The position numbers and the translations under genes are program-made. Source: Curvivirga sp965219885 (GTDB lineage Bacteria > Pseudomonadota > Alphaproteobacteria > UBA8366 > Aestuariispiraceae). Taken from it: 64,000 bases of DNA. Position 1 is the stretch's first letter. Each line of letters starts with the position of its first letter. The DNA lies in assembly GCF_965219885.1 (NCBI RefSeq), contig NZ_CBDCOT010000009.1, forward strand, positions 372,001 to 436,000, given 5' to 3'. The notes below the pieces were generated by a model. That model searched no databases, was not told the DNA's origin, and worked only from the letters and a program-made list of their open reading frames with translations. Of the stretch, positions 52,297 to 61,256 are shown piece after piece.

Positions 52297-53262
52297 TTAT
52301 TTCGGTGCATATGTCGCAACAGCGCCTGATTGCTTGCTCCATGCTGCATACCATGCACGGAATAGGTTAAACTGTTGCTCTGCATAGCCGCGTTGACTAT
52401 CGGATAGCGCATCTGTTTCATTGAAATGGTGGGTATATTCTTTATCACCTAACATCACCATCAAATGCTTATAATAAAGAACTAAATCTGCGCCTTCATC
52501 AAAGGAGGACAACACGACTAAAGCTTCTTCCAGTTCTTTCGCTCTTACACGAGCATCCGCATCCCCTTTTGCCGCCGCATTACAAAGGGCTGCCAGATGC
52601 AAAACTTCTTTCGGCAACGCATTCCCAATCCCTGTAATTGCGCCTGTCGCACCACAATTCACAATGCCGTGGAAGACCGCGGTATCAACACCAACCATCA
52701 AGGCCACATTATCATCACCGCTGGTAATATATTCTGCAGCGTAACGCATATCATCTTCGCCACCAAATTCTTTAAACCCGATCAGGTTTGGATGCTCGTT
52801 ACGAAGATCAAAGAAAAGATCAGCACGTGTAGCAAAACCATAATATGGGCTATTATAAATAACTGCCGGCAAGTCAGATGCCGCAGTTAGGATTGCTTTA
52901 AAATGCGCACGCTGGGCTGCTGCAGAAGTCCCACGTGATAAAACGCGCGGTATAACCATAAGACCATGTGCGCCGACTTTTTGGGCATGCGCCGCATGTG
53001 CCACAGCCATTTTCGTATTAATTGCCCCGGTACCAACGATAACTGGCACCCCCGCTTTTACCAAAGCTTCCACACCTTGCATACGTTGTTCATCTGTTAA
53101 TAAAGGCCAATCCCCCATAGAACCGCAATAAACAACCGAAGACATACCTGCTGCAATGAGCTCTTTCCCTTTACGAACAAGAGCGTCGAAATCAGGATTA
53201 CGATCTGCGTCGCAAGGCGTCATCAAGGCAGGGATACAACCTGAAAAGATATCTGGGCTCAT
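52297..53262 (-). CDS. Dihydrodipicolinate synthase (DHDPS/NAL) family aldolase or deaminase
   Basis: A 321-residue Schiff-base lyase of the DHDPS family. Early GSMGDWPLLTDEQRM replaces the usual GTTGE loop, the tyrosine is in VIYNSPYYGF, and the catalytic lysine is in NLIGFKEFGG. The GSMGD loop and long C-terminus separate it from true DapA, so lysine synthesis is unlikely. Members with this layout occur near hydroxyproline catabolism, where the enzyme deaminates pyrroline-4-hydroxy-2-carboxylate; that assignment is inference. Transcribed alone, with GGAG before the ATG and a perfect palindrome 79-95 bp upstream. Confidence 0.87.
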   Translation of the reverse strand: MSPDIFSGCIPALMTPCDADRNPDFDALVRKGKELIAAGMSSVVYCGSMGDWPLLTDEQRMQGVEALVKAGVPVIVGTGAINTKMAVAHAAHAQKVGAHGLMVIPRVLSRGTSAAAQRAHFKAILTAASDLPAVIYNSPYYGFATRADLFFDLRNEHPNLIGFKEFGGEDDMRYAAEYITSGDDNVALMVGVDTAVFHGIVNCGATGAITGIGNALPKEVLHLAALCNAAAKGDADARVRAKELEEALVVLSSFDEGADLVLYYKHLMVMLGDKEYTHHFNETDALSDSQRGYAEQQFNLFRAWYAAWSKQSGAVATYAPK

Positions 53263-53340
53263 TGGGGTATTCTCCTATCAATAAATCACGAACCAGTCAG
53301 AGCGAATATCATAGGCGAGTAACGCCATTTCGATCTTGTA

Positions 53341-53357
53341 ATATATCAGTGATATAT
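53341..53357. promoter_or_regulatory. Perfect palindrome upstream of the DHDPS-family gene
   Basis: ATATATCAGTGATATAT is symmetric around one central G, with TGATATAT mirroring ATATATCA. It looks like a GntR-type operator. No GntR gene is in the window, so the regulator would be encoded elsewhere. Confidence 0.5.
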
Positions 53358-53436
53358 CAGAAAAAATATTATGTCTAGAAGAATTTTGAAACCTTACCCA
53401 AAGCTTCAAAGTTACGCAGAAGTTATATTATTATGA

Positions 53437-54786
53437 TCAGATAGTTATGGATGTTTTACGAATATAAAATAATCGACAGAACAGGATAAAACTAACAACG
53501 CCCATCCCTAACATCAAAGCTAACCAAATTCCGGAATTATATAAATTAAACTGGATTGATAGAAGATAAGATAAAGGAATGGCCACGCCCCATAATCCAA
53601 ATATGGAATAGTAAACCGGTTTTTCTGTATCCCCTAATCCGCGCAAAACGCCGATCAATGTAATACGACCAGAATCAATAATCAGACAAAGAGCCGCTAA
53701 TATTAGCACCGCTTTTGCTTGCGCCATCACAAATTCTGTATTCGCTAATTCCTCGTCCGTAAATAACGGCACAAATATGTCCCCAAACATCATTAAAATG
53801 AATGCATATCCCGTCATTGTAGCTGCCCCAAAAGACAACCCCTTCACTATTAATTTTCTGATTTGGTCATATTGTTTCTCACCAACCGCATAGGCAATTG
53901 AAATAGCCGCGGCTTCACTAAACCCTAAGGCAAAAGCAATTCCAATTTCTGCAATTTGTATAGTGATCGCATGGATCGCGATGTAATCAGCTCCCGCCAA
54001 GCCAATGATAAATAAAATCACTGTAAAGAAAGCAATGGTTGAAGCTTCCAATATCGCCATAGGCACCGCATAAGATAGTACCAGCATAGTAGCATTTTTA
54101 GTAAACACATGAAACGGGTTCAAGAAAGCTAACCGCCCGATTACATTACGTGATTTGAGCCAGATATATAATGTAACAGCCTTAAGACAAATACTTATAA
54201 ATGTACTTAACCCCAATCCTGCAATACCAAGACCGTCAAAATTCCCAACTCCAAACATAAAGATATAATTACATCCTGAATTTACAAAGATGGAGAGAAA
54301 TGAAATCCAAAAAATCGCCTGAGATTGTTCTCGTATAGAAGCAAAAACCCACAAAAAGCAGAAAATATTAACGGCAATTGCACTTGGTATCAGGAAGTAA
54401 AAATAAGGAGGTGTCAGTTCAATCAAATCTTCTGGCTGCTGCAAAATTAACAACAAGTCGTCACCAAAGAATAAAATTGTAACGCCAATAATGGTTATTC
54501 CCAAGACGATGTAAGCCGCAATAGTCAGCGTTGAAATAATCTTTTCAGTCTCACCTGCCCCTTCATATTTTGCAAGTAACGGGGAAAGCCCCGCGATAAA
54601 GCCAATACTTGATAAAATAATTACGTAAAAGACAGATGCTGCTAAGGCAACTGCGGCTAATTTATCTGTTCCTAACCATCCTGCCATGGCCACATCTGTC
54701 ACGCCGATCGCAATATGCGCCAAATGCGACAGCCCTAGAAACATTGCCAGTTTTATAAAACGCGGACTTTTGCGATCAGATTCCAT
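53437..54786 (-). CDS. MATE family efflux protein
   Basis: A 449-residue protein with about 12 membrane helices in two homologous halves of the NorM type, driven by Na+ or H+. The N-terminal LSHLAHIAIGVTDVAMAGWLGTDKLAAVALA is characteristic. It is the last gene of the iron-importer operon, one base after the ATPase stop, with its ribosome site (AGAGGGTGAT) inside that gene. MATE exporters next to siderophore importers are candidates for siderophore export or for clearing the stripped carrier. Confidence 0.93.
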   Translation of the reverse strand: MESDRKSPRFIKLAMFLGLSHLAHIAIGVTDVAMAGWLGTDKLAAVALAASVFYVIILSSIGFIAGLSPLLAKYEGAGETEKIISTLTIAAYIVLGITIIGVTILFFGDDLLLILQQPEDLIELTPPYFYFLIPSAIAVNIFCFLWVFASIREQSQAIFWISFLSIFVNSGCNYIFMFGVGNFDGLGIAGLGLSTFISICLKAVTLYIWLKSRNVIGRLAFLNPFHVFTKNATMLVLSYAVPMAILEASTIAFFTVILFIIGLAGADYIAIHAITIQIAEIGIAFALGFSEAAAISIAYAVGEKQYDQIRKLIVKGLSFGAATMTGYAFILMMFGDIFVPLFTDEELANTEFVMAQAKAVLILAALCLIIDSGRITLIGVLRGLGDTEKPVYYSIFGLWGVAIPLSYLLSIQFNLYNSGIWLALMLGMGVVSFILFCRLFYIRKTSITI

Positions 54787-54787
54787 A

Positions 54788-55570
54788 TCACCCTCTTGAG
54801 GCTATCGGGCCGATGACGTCGATTTGTAGATTCCCACGTTGCGAGAAACCTAATTCTGTCTCCACATGATAAACATGGGCGATATTCCCTGTCGTCAGGA
54901 CTTCTTCCGGCGGACCGACAGCAACAATTTCACCTTCATTTATTAACACCAAAATATCGCAAAAACGCGCTGCCATATCCAAATCGTGAAGCGCCGCCAC
55001 TGCGATTGTCTGTGTTTCTTCAACTCTCTTTTTCACCCAATCAAGGACAATCATCCTCCATTGCAAATCAAGGGCAGCAGTTGGTTCATCAAGTAGCAAC
55101 AATTCAGGATCACGGATCAACGCCAATGCAAGACCAACAAGTTGGCGTTTACCGCCGGATAAACTTTGAAGAGGAGATAACTCAAAACTCCGAAGGCCTA
55201 AATTATCAAAGATGGTTTCAATCTTACGCGCCAAATCTTTATCTGATAATGGAAGTGCTAAAGATCGCGCGGTACTCCACATCAATTCAGTTGGCGTCAA
55301 GGCTGTGGGGGAAGGTGGTGTTTGCGGCATGGTAGCTACCAAATCATACCATAGCTTTTGGCTTGTCTCTTTTAAATTTAGGCCTTTAAATTCGATAGTT
55401 CCCTGACATTTCTTCTCTCCAGAGATACAACGCATCAAAGTTGATTTTCCAGAGGCATTTGGCCCCAACAATCCTACCAAACTACCTTGTGGGATTTCCG
55501 GGAAAGAGATGTCTTTCAATATCTCCTTCTTTCCATAAAAGGCCGAAACATTTGATACCTTTAGCACCAT
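54788..55570 (-). CDS. Iron-siderophore ABC transporter ATPase (FecE/FhuC-like)
   Basis: A 260-residue ATPase with Walker A GPNASGKST, signature LSGGKRQ and Walker B LLLLDEPTAALD, in the FecE/BtuD branch. It energises the FecCD-type permease, whose stop codon overlaps its start as TAATG. The C-terminus ends shortly after the switch region, as usual. Confidence 0.94.
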   Translation of the reverse strand: MVLKVSNVSAFYGKKEILKDISFPEIPQGSLVGLLGPNASGKSTLMRCISGEKKCQGTIEFKGLNLKETSQKLWYDLVATMPQTPPSPTALTPTELMWSTARSLALPLSDKDLARKIETIFDNLGLRSFELSPLQSLSGGKRQLVGLALALIRDPELLLLDEPTAALDLQWRMIVLDWVKKRVEETQTIAVAALHDLDMAARFCDILVLINEGEIVAVGPPEEVLTTGNIAHVYHVETELGFSQRGNLQIDVIGPIASRG

Positions 55571-56616
55571 TAGAACTGACCTTTCTTTTTAAACAATAAA
55601 GACAGGAACATCGGCACCCCAACAACAGCTGTTAAAATACCAACAGGTACAATCACCCCAGGAATGAGTGTCTTAGATAACGCAGATGCCAAGGAAAGAA
55701 TAAGCGCCCCACAAAGGATAGACCCGGGTAACAAAGTACGATGATCTTCCCCAAGCAACATTCGCGCAATATGAGGGCCGACAAGTCCGACAAATCCGAT
55801 TGTGCCTACAAAACAAACGGCAAAAGCTGCCAATATAGAAGACCGAACAATCACCCAAGTTCGAAGTCCAGCGATATTTACACCTGTACTACGCGCATGG
55901 TCTTCACCGCCTCGCAACAAAGTTAATACCCATACCTGCCGCATACTAAACGGAAATATCAACAGTAAACACAAACTTACAATGGTGACTTCAAGCCAAC
56001 CAGCTTTGGTTAAATTACCAATAGCCCAGAAGACAATTTGCTGTGCAGCATCGGCATCGGCAATTAAATGAAAACCGGATGCCAACGCATCACAGAGGAA
56101 AAACATCGCGATACCAAATAACACCACCATACCGCGGCTTCCTTTTGAAACACGCACAACCACCAGCACAATCGCAGAGGAAGCTAAAGCTCCACATAAA
56201 GCCAAAGTTGGAAGGATCGCATATGAGGGCACAAAAGGAATCGCAGGTTCGACAATGATAGCAAAACTTGCGCCCAAGACAGCAGCAGACGAAATGCCCA
56301 GTGTAAACGGACTTGCTAATGGATTATCAAGAACGGTTTGCGTTTCAATACCCGATAATCCAAGCGCCCCACCGACTGCCAAGGCAATAAGTGCGTCTGG
56401 CAATCTAACGTCCCAAAGGATAATGCGATATCGTAATTCAAGTGTTTCCGGATCAAGTAAACCAGATAGAATTTGCCCCGCATTTAAACCCGCAGGCCCT
56501 GACATTAAATCAAGCCATAAACTAGCAAGCAACGCTATGCTTAATCCTGCAAGGATCAGATAGCGCCGCCCATTTAATCGTAAAAAATTTACGTAAAGAG
56601 AGGAAGTATTATTCAT
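55570..56616 (-). CDS. Iron-siderophore ABC permease (FecCD/BtuC-like)
   Basis: About 348 residues with ten helices. Typical segments are the NPLASPFTLGISS loop, GFVGLVGPHIARMLLGEDHR and the PVGILTAVVGVPMFLSLL C-terminus. One permease gene is present, so it would act as a homodimer. The start at 56616 overlaps the binding-protein gene end by 8 bp; an in-frame start at 56652 is inside that gene. Confidence 0.93.
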   Translation of the reverse strand: MNNTSSLYVNFLRLNGRRYLILAGLSIALLASLWLDLMSGPAGLNAGQILSGLLDPETLELRYRIILWDVRLPDALIALAVGGALGLSGIETQTVLDNPLASPFTLGISSAAVLGASFAIIVEPAIPFVPSYAILPTLALCGALASSAIVLVVVRVSKGSRGMVVLFGIAMFFLCDALASGFHLIADADAAQQIVFWAIGNLTKAGWLEVTIVSLCLLLIFPFSMRQVWVLTLLRGGEDHARSTGVNIAGLRTWVIVRSSILAAFAVCFVGTIGFVGLVGPHIARMLLGEDHRTLLPGSILCGALILSLASALSKTLIPGVIVPVGILTAVVGVPMFLSLLFKKKGQF

Positions 56617-57727
56617 GATGATAAGTGGTGAAATAAGTTCCATCAATTTCAAATGGCATAAAGTCTTTATAGATCTGACGTAGGCTCGCGTCTGGATCTA
56701 TATCTTTAAATTCTTCCGGATGTAACCATTTGGCAAAGGCTTCAAGAACCACAATATTGAAGGGTGAATTATAGAAGTTATGCCAAAAAGCATGCGAACG
56801 ATCATTCTTTACAGCATCAATTGCCTGAAAGTCCGTCGTCTTTAAATATTTTCCAAGACTGCCTTCCGCCATCTCATCGGACATACCCGGACCAACTGTG
56901 ACCGGCAAAGCCCCGCCATCATATTCCTGTTTCCAACCAGATGCTGTACCAATCCAGACATCGGGATTTTCAACTAATAAAAATTCAGCTGTGTGTAACG
57001 CAGTTGGTCCTGGCGCAACAGCATCGGCAATATTTACTCCACCGGCTTCACCAACAAACGGGCCAAGCATACCTTCAGCCATGCCCCAACAACATTCACG
57101 TCGTCCAGCATGAACTTGCAAGAATACGCTCGGTTTATCCTTAATCTTTGCAACGCGCGACTTCACCAAATCCAGCTTTTGTTGATAAAGATCGATATAT
57201 CTTTGCGCATTTTCTTGTTCACCAAGGATTTCCCCCATCAGTTTCAATGAAGGAATAGTATTCTTTAATGGATCCAACCTGAAATCGATAAATACAACTT
57301 TGGTACCCGAAGCTTCCAAAAGGTCGATCAGCTCTTTCGCCTTAGAATTCGGCCCGTGATCGCTTAAACCTAAAAATGCCACTTGCGCCTTCAGCTCAAT
57401 AATTTTTTCGATAGAAACACTATCTGCGCTTTGCATCCCAAAAGTTGGGATATTTTTTGCTTCGGGAAAACGCGCATAAAGCTTTTGTTCCAATTCTGGA
57501 TGTGTCCAACCCAAAGTTGTCATCATGCCAACAACCCCCTTTACAGGGTTTTCAGGCCTTAAAAGAGATAGAACAGTAAGATAACGCCCTTCACTTACCC
57601 CAAATCGCTCAACAGAACCTTCGATTTTAATCTCACGTCCAGCCAAATCGATTGTGTTGATTTCGGCAGCAACTAGTTGCGATGCCCAAAGACATAATGC
57701 CAAGCCTGAGAATAAGGATTTTAACAT
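56609..57727 (-). CDS. Iron-siderophore ABC binding protein (FepB/FhuD-like)
   Basis: About 372 residues with a signal peptide (LFSGLALCLWASQLVAA). The class III binding fold is shown by FGVSEGRYLTVLSLLRPENPVKGVVGM and a long linker helix. GRRECCWGMAEGMLGPFVGEAGG has paired cysteines that may bond. The histidine-rich C-terminus (TTYHHE) is unusual. AAGGGA before 57727 decides the start. It follows the receptor gene behind a terminator and overlaps the permease gene. Confidence 0.9.
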   Translation of the reverse strand: MLKSLFSGLALCLWASQLVAAEINTIDLAGREIKIEGSVERFGVSEGRYLTVLSLLRPENPVKGVVGMMTTLGWTHPELEQKLYARFPEAKNIPTFGMQSADSVSIEKIIELKAQVAFLGLSDHGPNSKAKELIDLLEASGTKVVFIDFRLDPLKNTIPSLKLMGEILGEQENAQRYIDLYQQKLDLVKSRVAKIKDKPSVFLQVHAGRRECCWGMAEGMLGPFVGEAGGVNIADAVAPGPTALHTAEFLLVENPDVWIGTASGWKQEYDGGALPVTVGPGMSDEMAEGSLGKYLKTTDFQAIDAVKNDRSHAFWHNFYNSPFNIVVLEAFAKWLHPEEFKDIDPDASLRQIYKDFMPFEIDGTYFTTYHHE

Positions 57728-57740
57728 AATTTTTCCCTTA

Positions 57741-57783
57741 AAAAATAAGAATGGCTCAAGCCCCAAAGTGACTTGAACCATTC
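57741..57783 (-). terminator. Terminator between receptor and binding-protein genes
   Basis: On the minus strand GAATGGTTCAAG pairs with CTTGAGCCATTC (one G-U) followed by TTATTTTTT. It should limit read-through from the receptor gene into the ABC genes. Confidence 0.85.
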
Positions 57784-57796
57784 CTGAAAGTTAGGA

Positions 57797-60046
57797 TTAA
57801 AACTCAGCTTTTGCATAAACCATGAAGGAGCGTCCCGGCTCGTTCTTTGGCTCTACATTTGTAAATTCTGAACCATAAGTCGTACGATCAGCATATTCAC
57901 GATCCGTGATATTATTTGCTTCAAATCGTAACGTTAAAAACTCATAATCTTCAAGTTTATATTCTGTATATAGATTGAAGACTGTATAACCGTCTAAGCT
58001 CTCAGTTTGTGAAGAACCGCCTATCTCACTGTTCGCGAGTGCGGCATCAATTGTACCACCAATTGCAACACCTGTTTGGCCAATACTTTGTTCCGCTTCG
58101 ATTGCAATAATGCGACCAACTGGTGAGCCAAGATATTGTGATGCATCTGTATCTGTAAATTCACCATCGACACGGATTTCAGTATCAGAATAGGACACAC
58201 GGGCAAAACCGGAAATCCAGTTATAGCCAAAACCGATTTCATAACCGTCTGTTCGGAAATCTACATTTGTTGCAGGGCCACCATTGTAACTTGCATCACG
58301 TGCATTTTTGAAATCACTGCGGAAGATGCTTGTATCAAAAGTAAAGCCATCGATATTGGTTTCAAAACCAACTGAAAAGTTCTCAGAACGTGTTGGCTTC
58401 ACTTCTGCAGCATTATAATCCCATGCAGAGTTATAGATATATCCTTCAGCGATACTAATACCACCAAACACATTAGAATAACCTGCCTTTAATGTTGTGG
58501 TTTCATGCACATCATAGGCAAGGGAAGCGTTACCACTTAAGCCATCATTGGTAAAATCGGTGCCATCATGCCCTTCGAATGTTTGACGATCGCCACGGAA
58601 ACCAACAGATACATTCAAATCTTCAAGCGGTCTAATGCGTGCTTGTGCATAAATACCAACATTATTGGCTTTTTCAGTCATCGCATCTGAAGTTGGATCA
58701 TCATATTCGTTTTCATCTTTATAAAAATCGACACCAGCTGTAATTTTATTTTCGCTATCGAAATTGAAATCATTTTCAATTTTACCTGATAAACTGGTTG
58801 TTGACCCTTCACTACCGAATGGATCGGGCACATCCACATTAGCAATCCCATAGCCAAGAGTCGCTTTAGGGTCGAATAATCCACTTGCCCCTTCAAGGCT
58901 ATAGTTAAATACATAGTTAGAACGGTCCAAATTATAGGCACGTTGCTCATTGGTGTTACGGTTCGTTAAATTGGTGATATTTGCACGATATGGTCGATTT
59001 TCGTGATCCTTCACCTTCTCACCGGAAACTTCAAAACGATGACCGTTTTCAGCTTCATATGCAACTTTACCCAAGAAAGAATATAATTCCGTACCGGAAG
59101 CTAGCTGAGTATCACCGCTTCCATCATCATAATCGTCCCCTTTGGCACCTTTCACAAAACCTAAGATTTCAAATCCATCAATCCGACCGTAAGCCGCATT
59201 ACTGTTAGTAAAGATATCGCCATTTGTTTCAAAAGAAACCGTTGTAAAACCACCAACATTTTCACCTTCATCCAAAACATCGCCGACATCAATGGTTTCA
59301 TAGGTAATGCCACCAGCAAGTGCGCCCGGGCCAGCATCGGCGGGTGCAACAGTTGGATCAACTCGTACAGCTTTCAGCAAGCTCGGGTCCAAAAGGTTAT
59401 TACCTGTATGGTGGAAGTTTTTATTATTTTGACGGGCACCATCAATTGTTACTGCTAGGTTATGCTCTTCAACACCACGGATATATACTTTTTGGGTGGA
59501 AGTTTGCGCACCGCCAACTGAAATAGAAGCTTCACCCGCAAATAAATCCTTTGAGTCACTTGGTGTACGACGCGCTAAGTCAGTTGGTGTAATATATTTT
59601 GAATCACCGCGATCCGCAGCGCCTGCATGGTCATCAAATTCCGCAGCTTCAGACACCATGATAGGATCAAGCGCCTCATCACCAACCGAAACATCGACAG
59701 ATGAAATCAATATGGACCCATCGGCTTGGGTTTCAAAATATAAACCAAGGCCGGAAATAATCTGATTCAATGCATCTTGCGGCGACATTTTTCCTTTGAC
59801 CGCATTTCCTTTCAGATTACGCACAACATCCCCATGTGCGGAAACCTGTACCCCAGATTGTATTCCGAATTCTGCCAAGCTCGCAGATAAGTTTTGCGAT
59901 GGAATATTGAAATCAACATCTTCTGATATAATTGTTTGCGCATGAGCTTGTTGTTGATATCCGGCAATACCGCCGCTCAATACCAGTGACAACATTGCTA
60001 CACGAAGCAAGTTGTTGTTACGAAGATTGGATTTAAACCCCTTCAT
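57797..60046 (-). CDS. TonB-dependent receptor with N-terminal signalling (STN) domain
   Basis: About 749 residues: signal peptide (ends near AHAQ), STN domain (about 45-95, FNIPSQNLSASLAEFGIQSG), plug (about 150-270, VYIRGVEEHNLAVTIDGARQ) and a 22-strand barrel ending in aromatic KAEF. STN-type receptors signal through FecR and FecI when ligand binds. GAAGGA decides the start at 60046. A FecI-type promoter lies 70-100 bp upstream. Ligand is probably a ferric siderophore, but the NNKNFHH plug segment leaves other iron compounds open. The plug resembles that of the second receptor at the window's right end. Confidence 0.93.
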   Translation of the reverse strand: MKGFKSNLRNNNLLRVAMLSLVLSGGIAGYQQQAHAQTIISEDVDFNIPSQNLSASLAEFGIQSGVQVSAHGDVVRNLKGNAVKGKMSPQDALNQIISGLGLYFETQADGSILISSVDVSVGDEALDPIMVSEAAEFDDHAGAADRGDSKYITPTDLARRTPSDSKDLFAGEASISVGGAQTSTQKVYIRGVEEHNLAVTIDGARQNNKNFHHTGNNLLDPSLLKAVRVDPTVAPADAGPGALAGGITYETIDVGDVLDEGENVGGFTTVSFETNGDIFTNSNAAYGRIDGFEILGFVKGAKGDDYDDGSGDTQLASGTELYSFLGKVAYEAENGHRFEVSGEKVKDHENRPYRANITNLTNRNTNEQRAYNLDRSNYVFNYSLEGASGLFDPKATLGYGIANVDVPDPFGSEGSTTSLSGKIENDFNFDSENKITAGVDFYKDENEYDDPTSDAMTEKANNVGIYAQARIRPLEDLNVSVGFRGDRQTFEGHDGTDFTNDGLSGNASLAYDVHETTTLKAGYSNVFGGISIAEGYIYNSAWDYNAAEVKPTRSENFSVGFETNIDGFTFDTSIFRSDFKNARDASYNGGPATNVDFRTDGYEIGFGYNWISGFARVSYSDTEIRVDGEFTDTDASQYLGSPVGRIIAIEAEQSIGQTGVAIGGTIDAALANSEIGGSSQTESLDGYTVFNLYTEYKLEDYEFLTLRFEANNITDREYADRTTYGSEFTNVEPKNEPGRSFMVYAKAEF

Positions 60047-60116
60047 ATTTTCTGTCCTTCTATATGCATGAAGCTTCAACTAAATATGCGAATGCTTCTT
60101 AATCTCATTACATGCA

Positions 60117-60147
60117 TTATAGACGATTTGAGGTTTTGAAATTTTCA
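60117..60147 (-). promoter_or_regulatory. Putative FecI-dependent promoter of the receptor gene
   Basis: On the minus strand TGAAAAT (60147-60141) and CGTCTATAA (60125-60117) are 15 bp apart. The same pair, 14 bp apart, precedes fecR. ECF promoters of the FecI/PvdS class have an A-rich -35 and a CGT -10. Confidence 0.65.
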
Positions 60148-60167
60148 AAAAAAGTTGAAAAAAAATT

Positions 60168-61157
60168 CTAAACACTTGAAATTACTGTAATCCAAGGGGT
60201 GACATGATAAATTTTTGCCCCAACAGATTGTGCAATAGCAGATAACGCGGCATCAGGATTTGTAAGCTGATAAACACCAGTTACAGGCTGCTCACCAATA
60301 TCATCACCAAGCACAAGTAACGTGCCAGAATGATAATGCGATAACGTTTCTATAACTTCAGAAACCGGTCGATCATTCACAATCAACCTATTCTCTTTCC
60401 AAGAAGACACATATTTGGGTTCGATTTTTCCATGGATAAGTGAATAATCGGGCTTAACTCTAATTGTATCCCCAACACGCAGAATGATCTCCTCCGTTTC
60501 ATCGGGTTTAACAGAAACAATCCCTTCCTGCACTTGTACTTCGACGGATGGATGGCGTGTAGAGACATCAAAGGCTGTGCCAATTACCTTTACAACCGAA
60601 TTTTCCGCCCTCACGGTAAAGGGTGATTTTGTATCATGCGCAACATCGAAGAAGGCTTGACCATCTATAAGCTCAACCGCACGCTGGGTTGTGGTAAAAG
60701 AGACATTCAACCGACTTTCCGGCGCTAGACGAACAACACTACCATCTGACAGGGCGACTTCTTTAACTTCCCCGATCCCAGTAACGTAATCTGCACGAAA
60801 ATATGAGTGCCAGTTGACTAAAAACACAATTAGGAAACAGGCCGCAATGGACATCGAAGCAGTCCAAAACCTTTTTCTCTTAAGTTTCCCATTATCATTA
60901 CTTGCAACAAAAAGCTGATCTGTTGAATGCAGATCCTCACTCTTTTGCCTCCACTCTTCTTCATATTGCGGCGGCACACTTCCCATTAGTTTATAAGCAT
61001 TCAGGACCTTTTCCCAATCCTTTTGATGCTCTGCACTTTCTTCAAACCAATGCGAAAATGCCGCCTTCAAATTTGCATCATTCGGCTTCTCTAGCAAGCT
61101 GATCAGCCATTCGCTTGCCTTTTGTGGTTCCAACATCTCTTGCAAATTGCCCCCCAT
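60168..61157 (-). CDS. FecR-family transmembrane sigma regulator
   Basis: A 329-residue anti-sigma regulator. The cytoplasmic N-terminal domain (about 1-85, with ASEWLISLLEKPNDANLKAAFSHWFEES) binds the sigma factor. One membrane helix lies near 100-118. The periplasmic FecR domain follows (DGSVVRLAPESRLNVSFT...GQAFFDVAHD...TAFDVSTR), and a C-terminal STN-like segment contacts the receptor. It is preceded by the FecI gene and by its own FecI-type promoter, suggesting positive feedback. Confidence 0.92.
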   Translation of the reverse strand: MGGNLQEMLEPQKASEWLISLLEKPNDANLKAAFSHWFEESAEHQKDWEKVLNAYKLMGSVPPQYEEEWRQKSEDLHSTDQLFVASNDNGKLKRKRFWTASMSIAACFLIVFLVNWHSYFRADYVTGIGEVKEVALSDGSVVRLAPESRLNVSFTTTQRAVELIDGQAFFDVAHDTKSPFTVRAENSVVKVIGTAFDVSTRHPSVEVQVQEGIVSVKPDETEEIILRVGDTIRVKPDYSLIHGKIEPKYVSSWKENRLIVNDRPVSEVIETLSHYHSGTLLVLGDDIGEQPVTGVYQLTNPDAALSAIAQSVGAKIYHVTPWITVISSV

Positions 61158-61224
61158 ATGGGAAAATCCTGTAATTAAAGCCTATAAATTCTTTTCAATT
61201 TAAATTTTAAATTGTGCTACATAC

Positions 61225-61254
61225 TTATAGACGTTTGTTATCCTATTATTTTCA
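61225..61254 (-). promoter_or_regulatory. Putative FecI-dependent promoter of fecR
   Basis: On the minus strand TGAAAAT (61254-61248) and CGTCTATAA (61233-61225) are 14 bp apart, directly after the FecI stop codon. It matches the element before the receptor gene. Confidence 0.6.
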
Positions 61255-61256
61255 AA

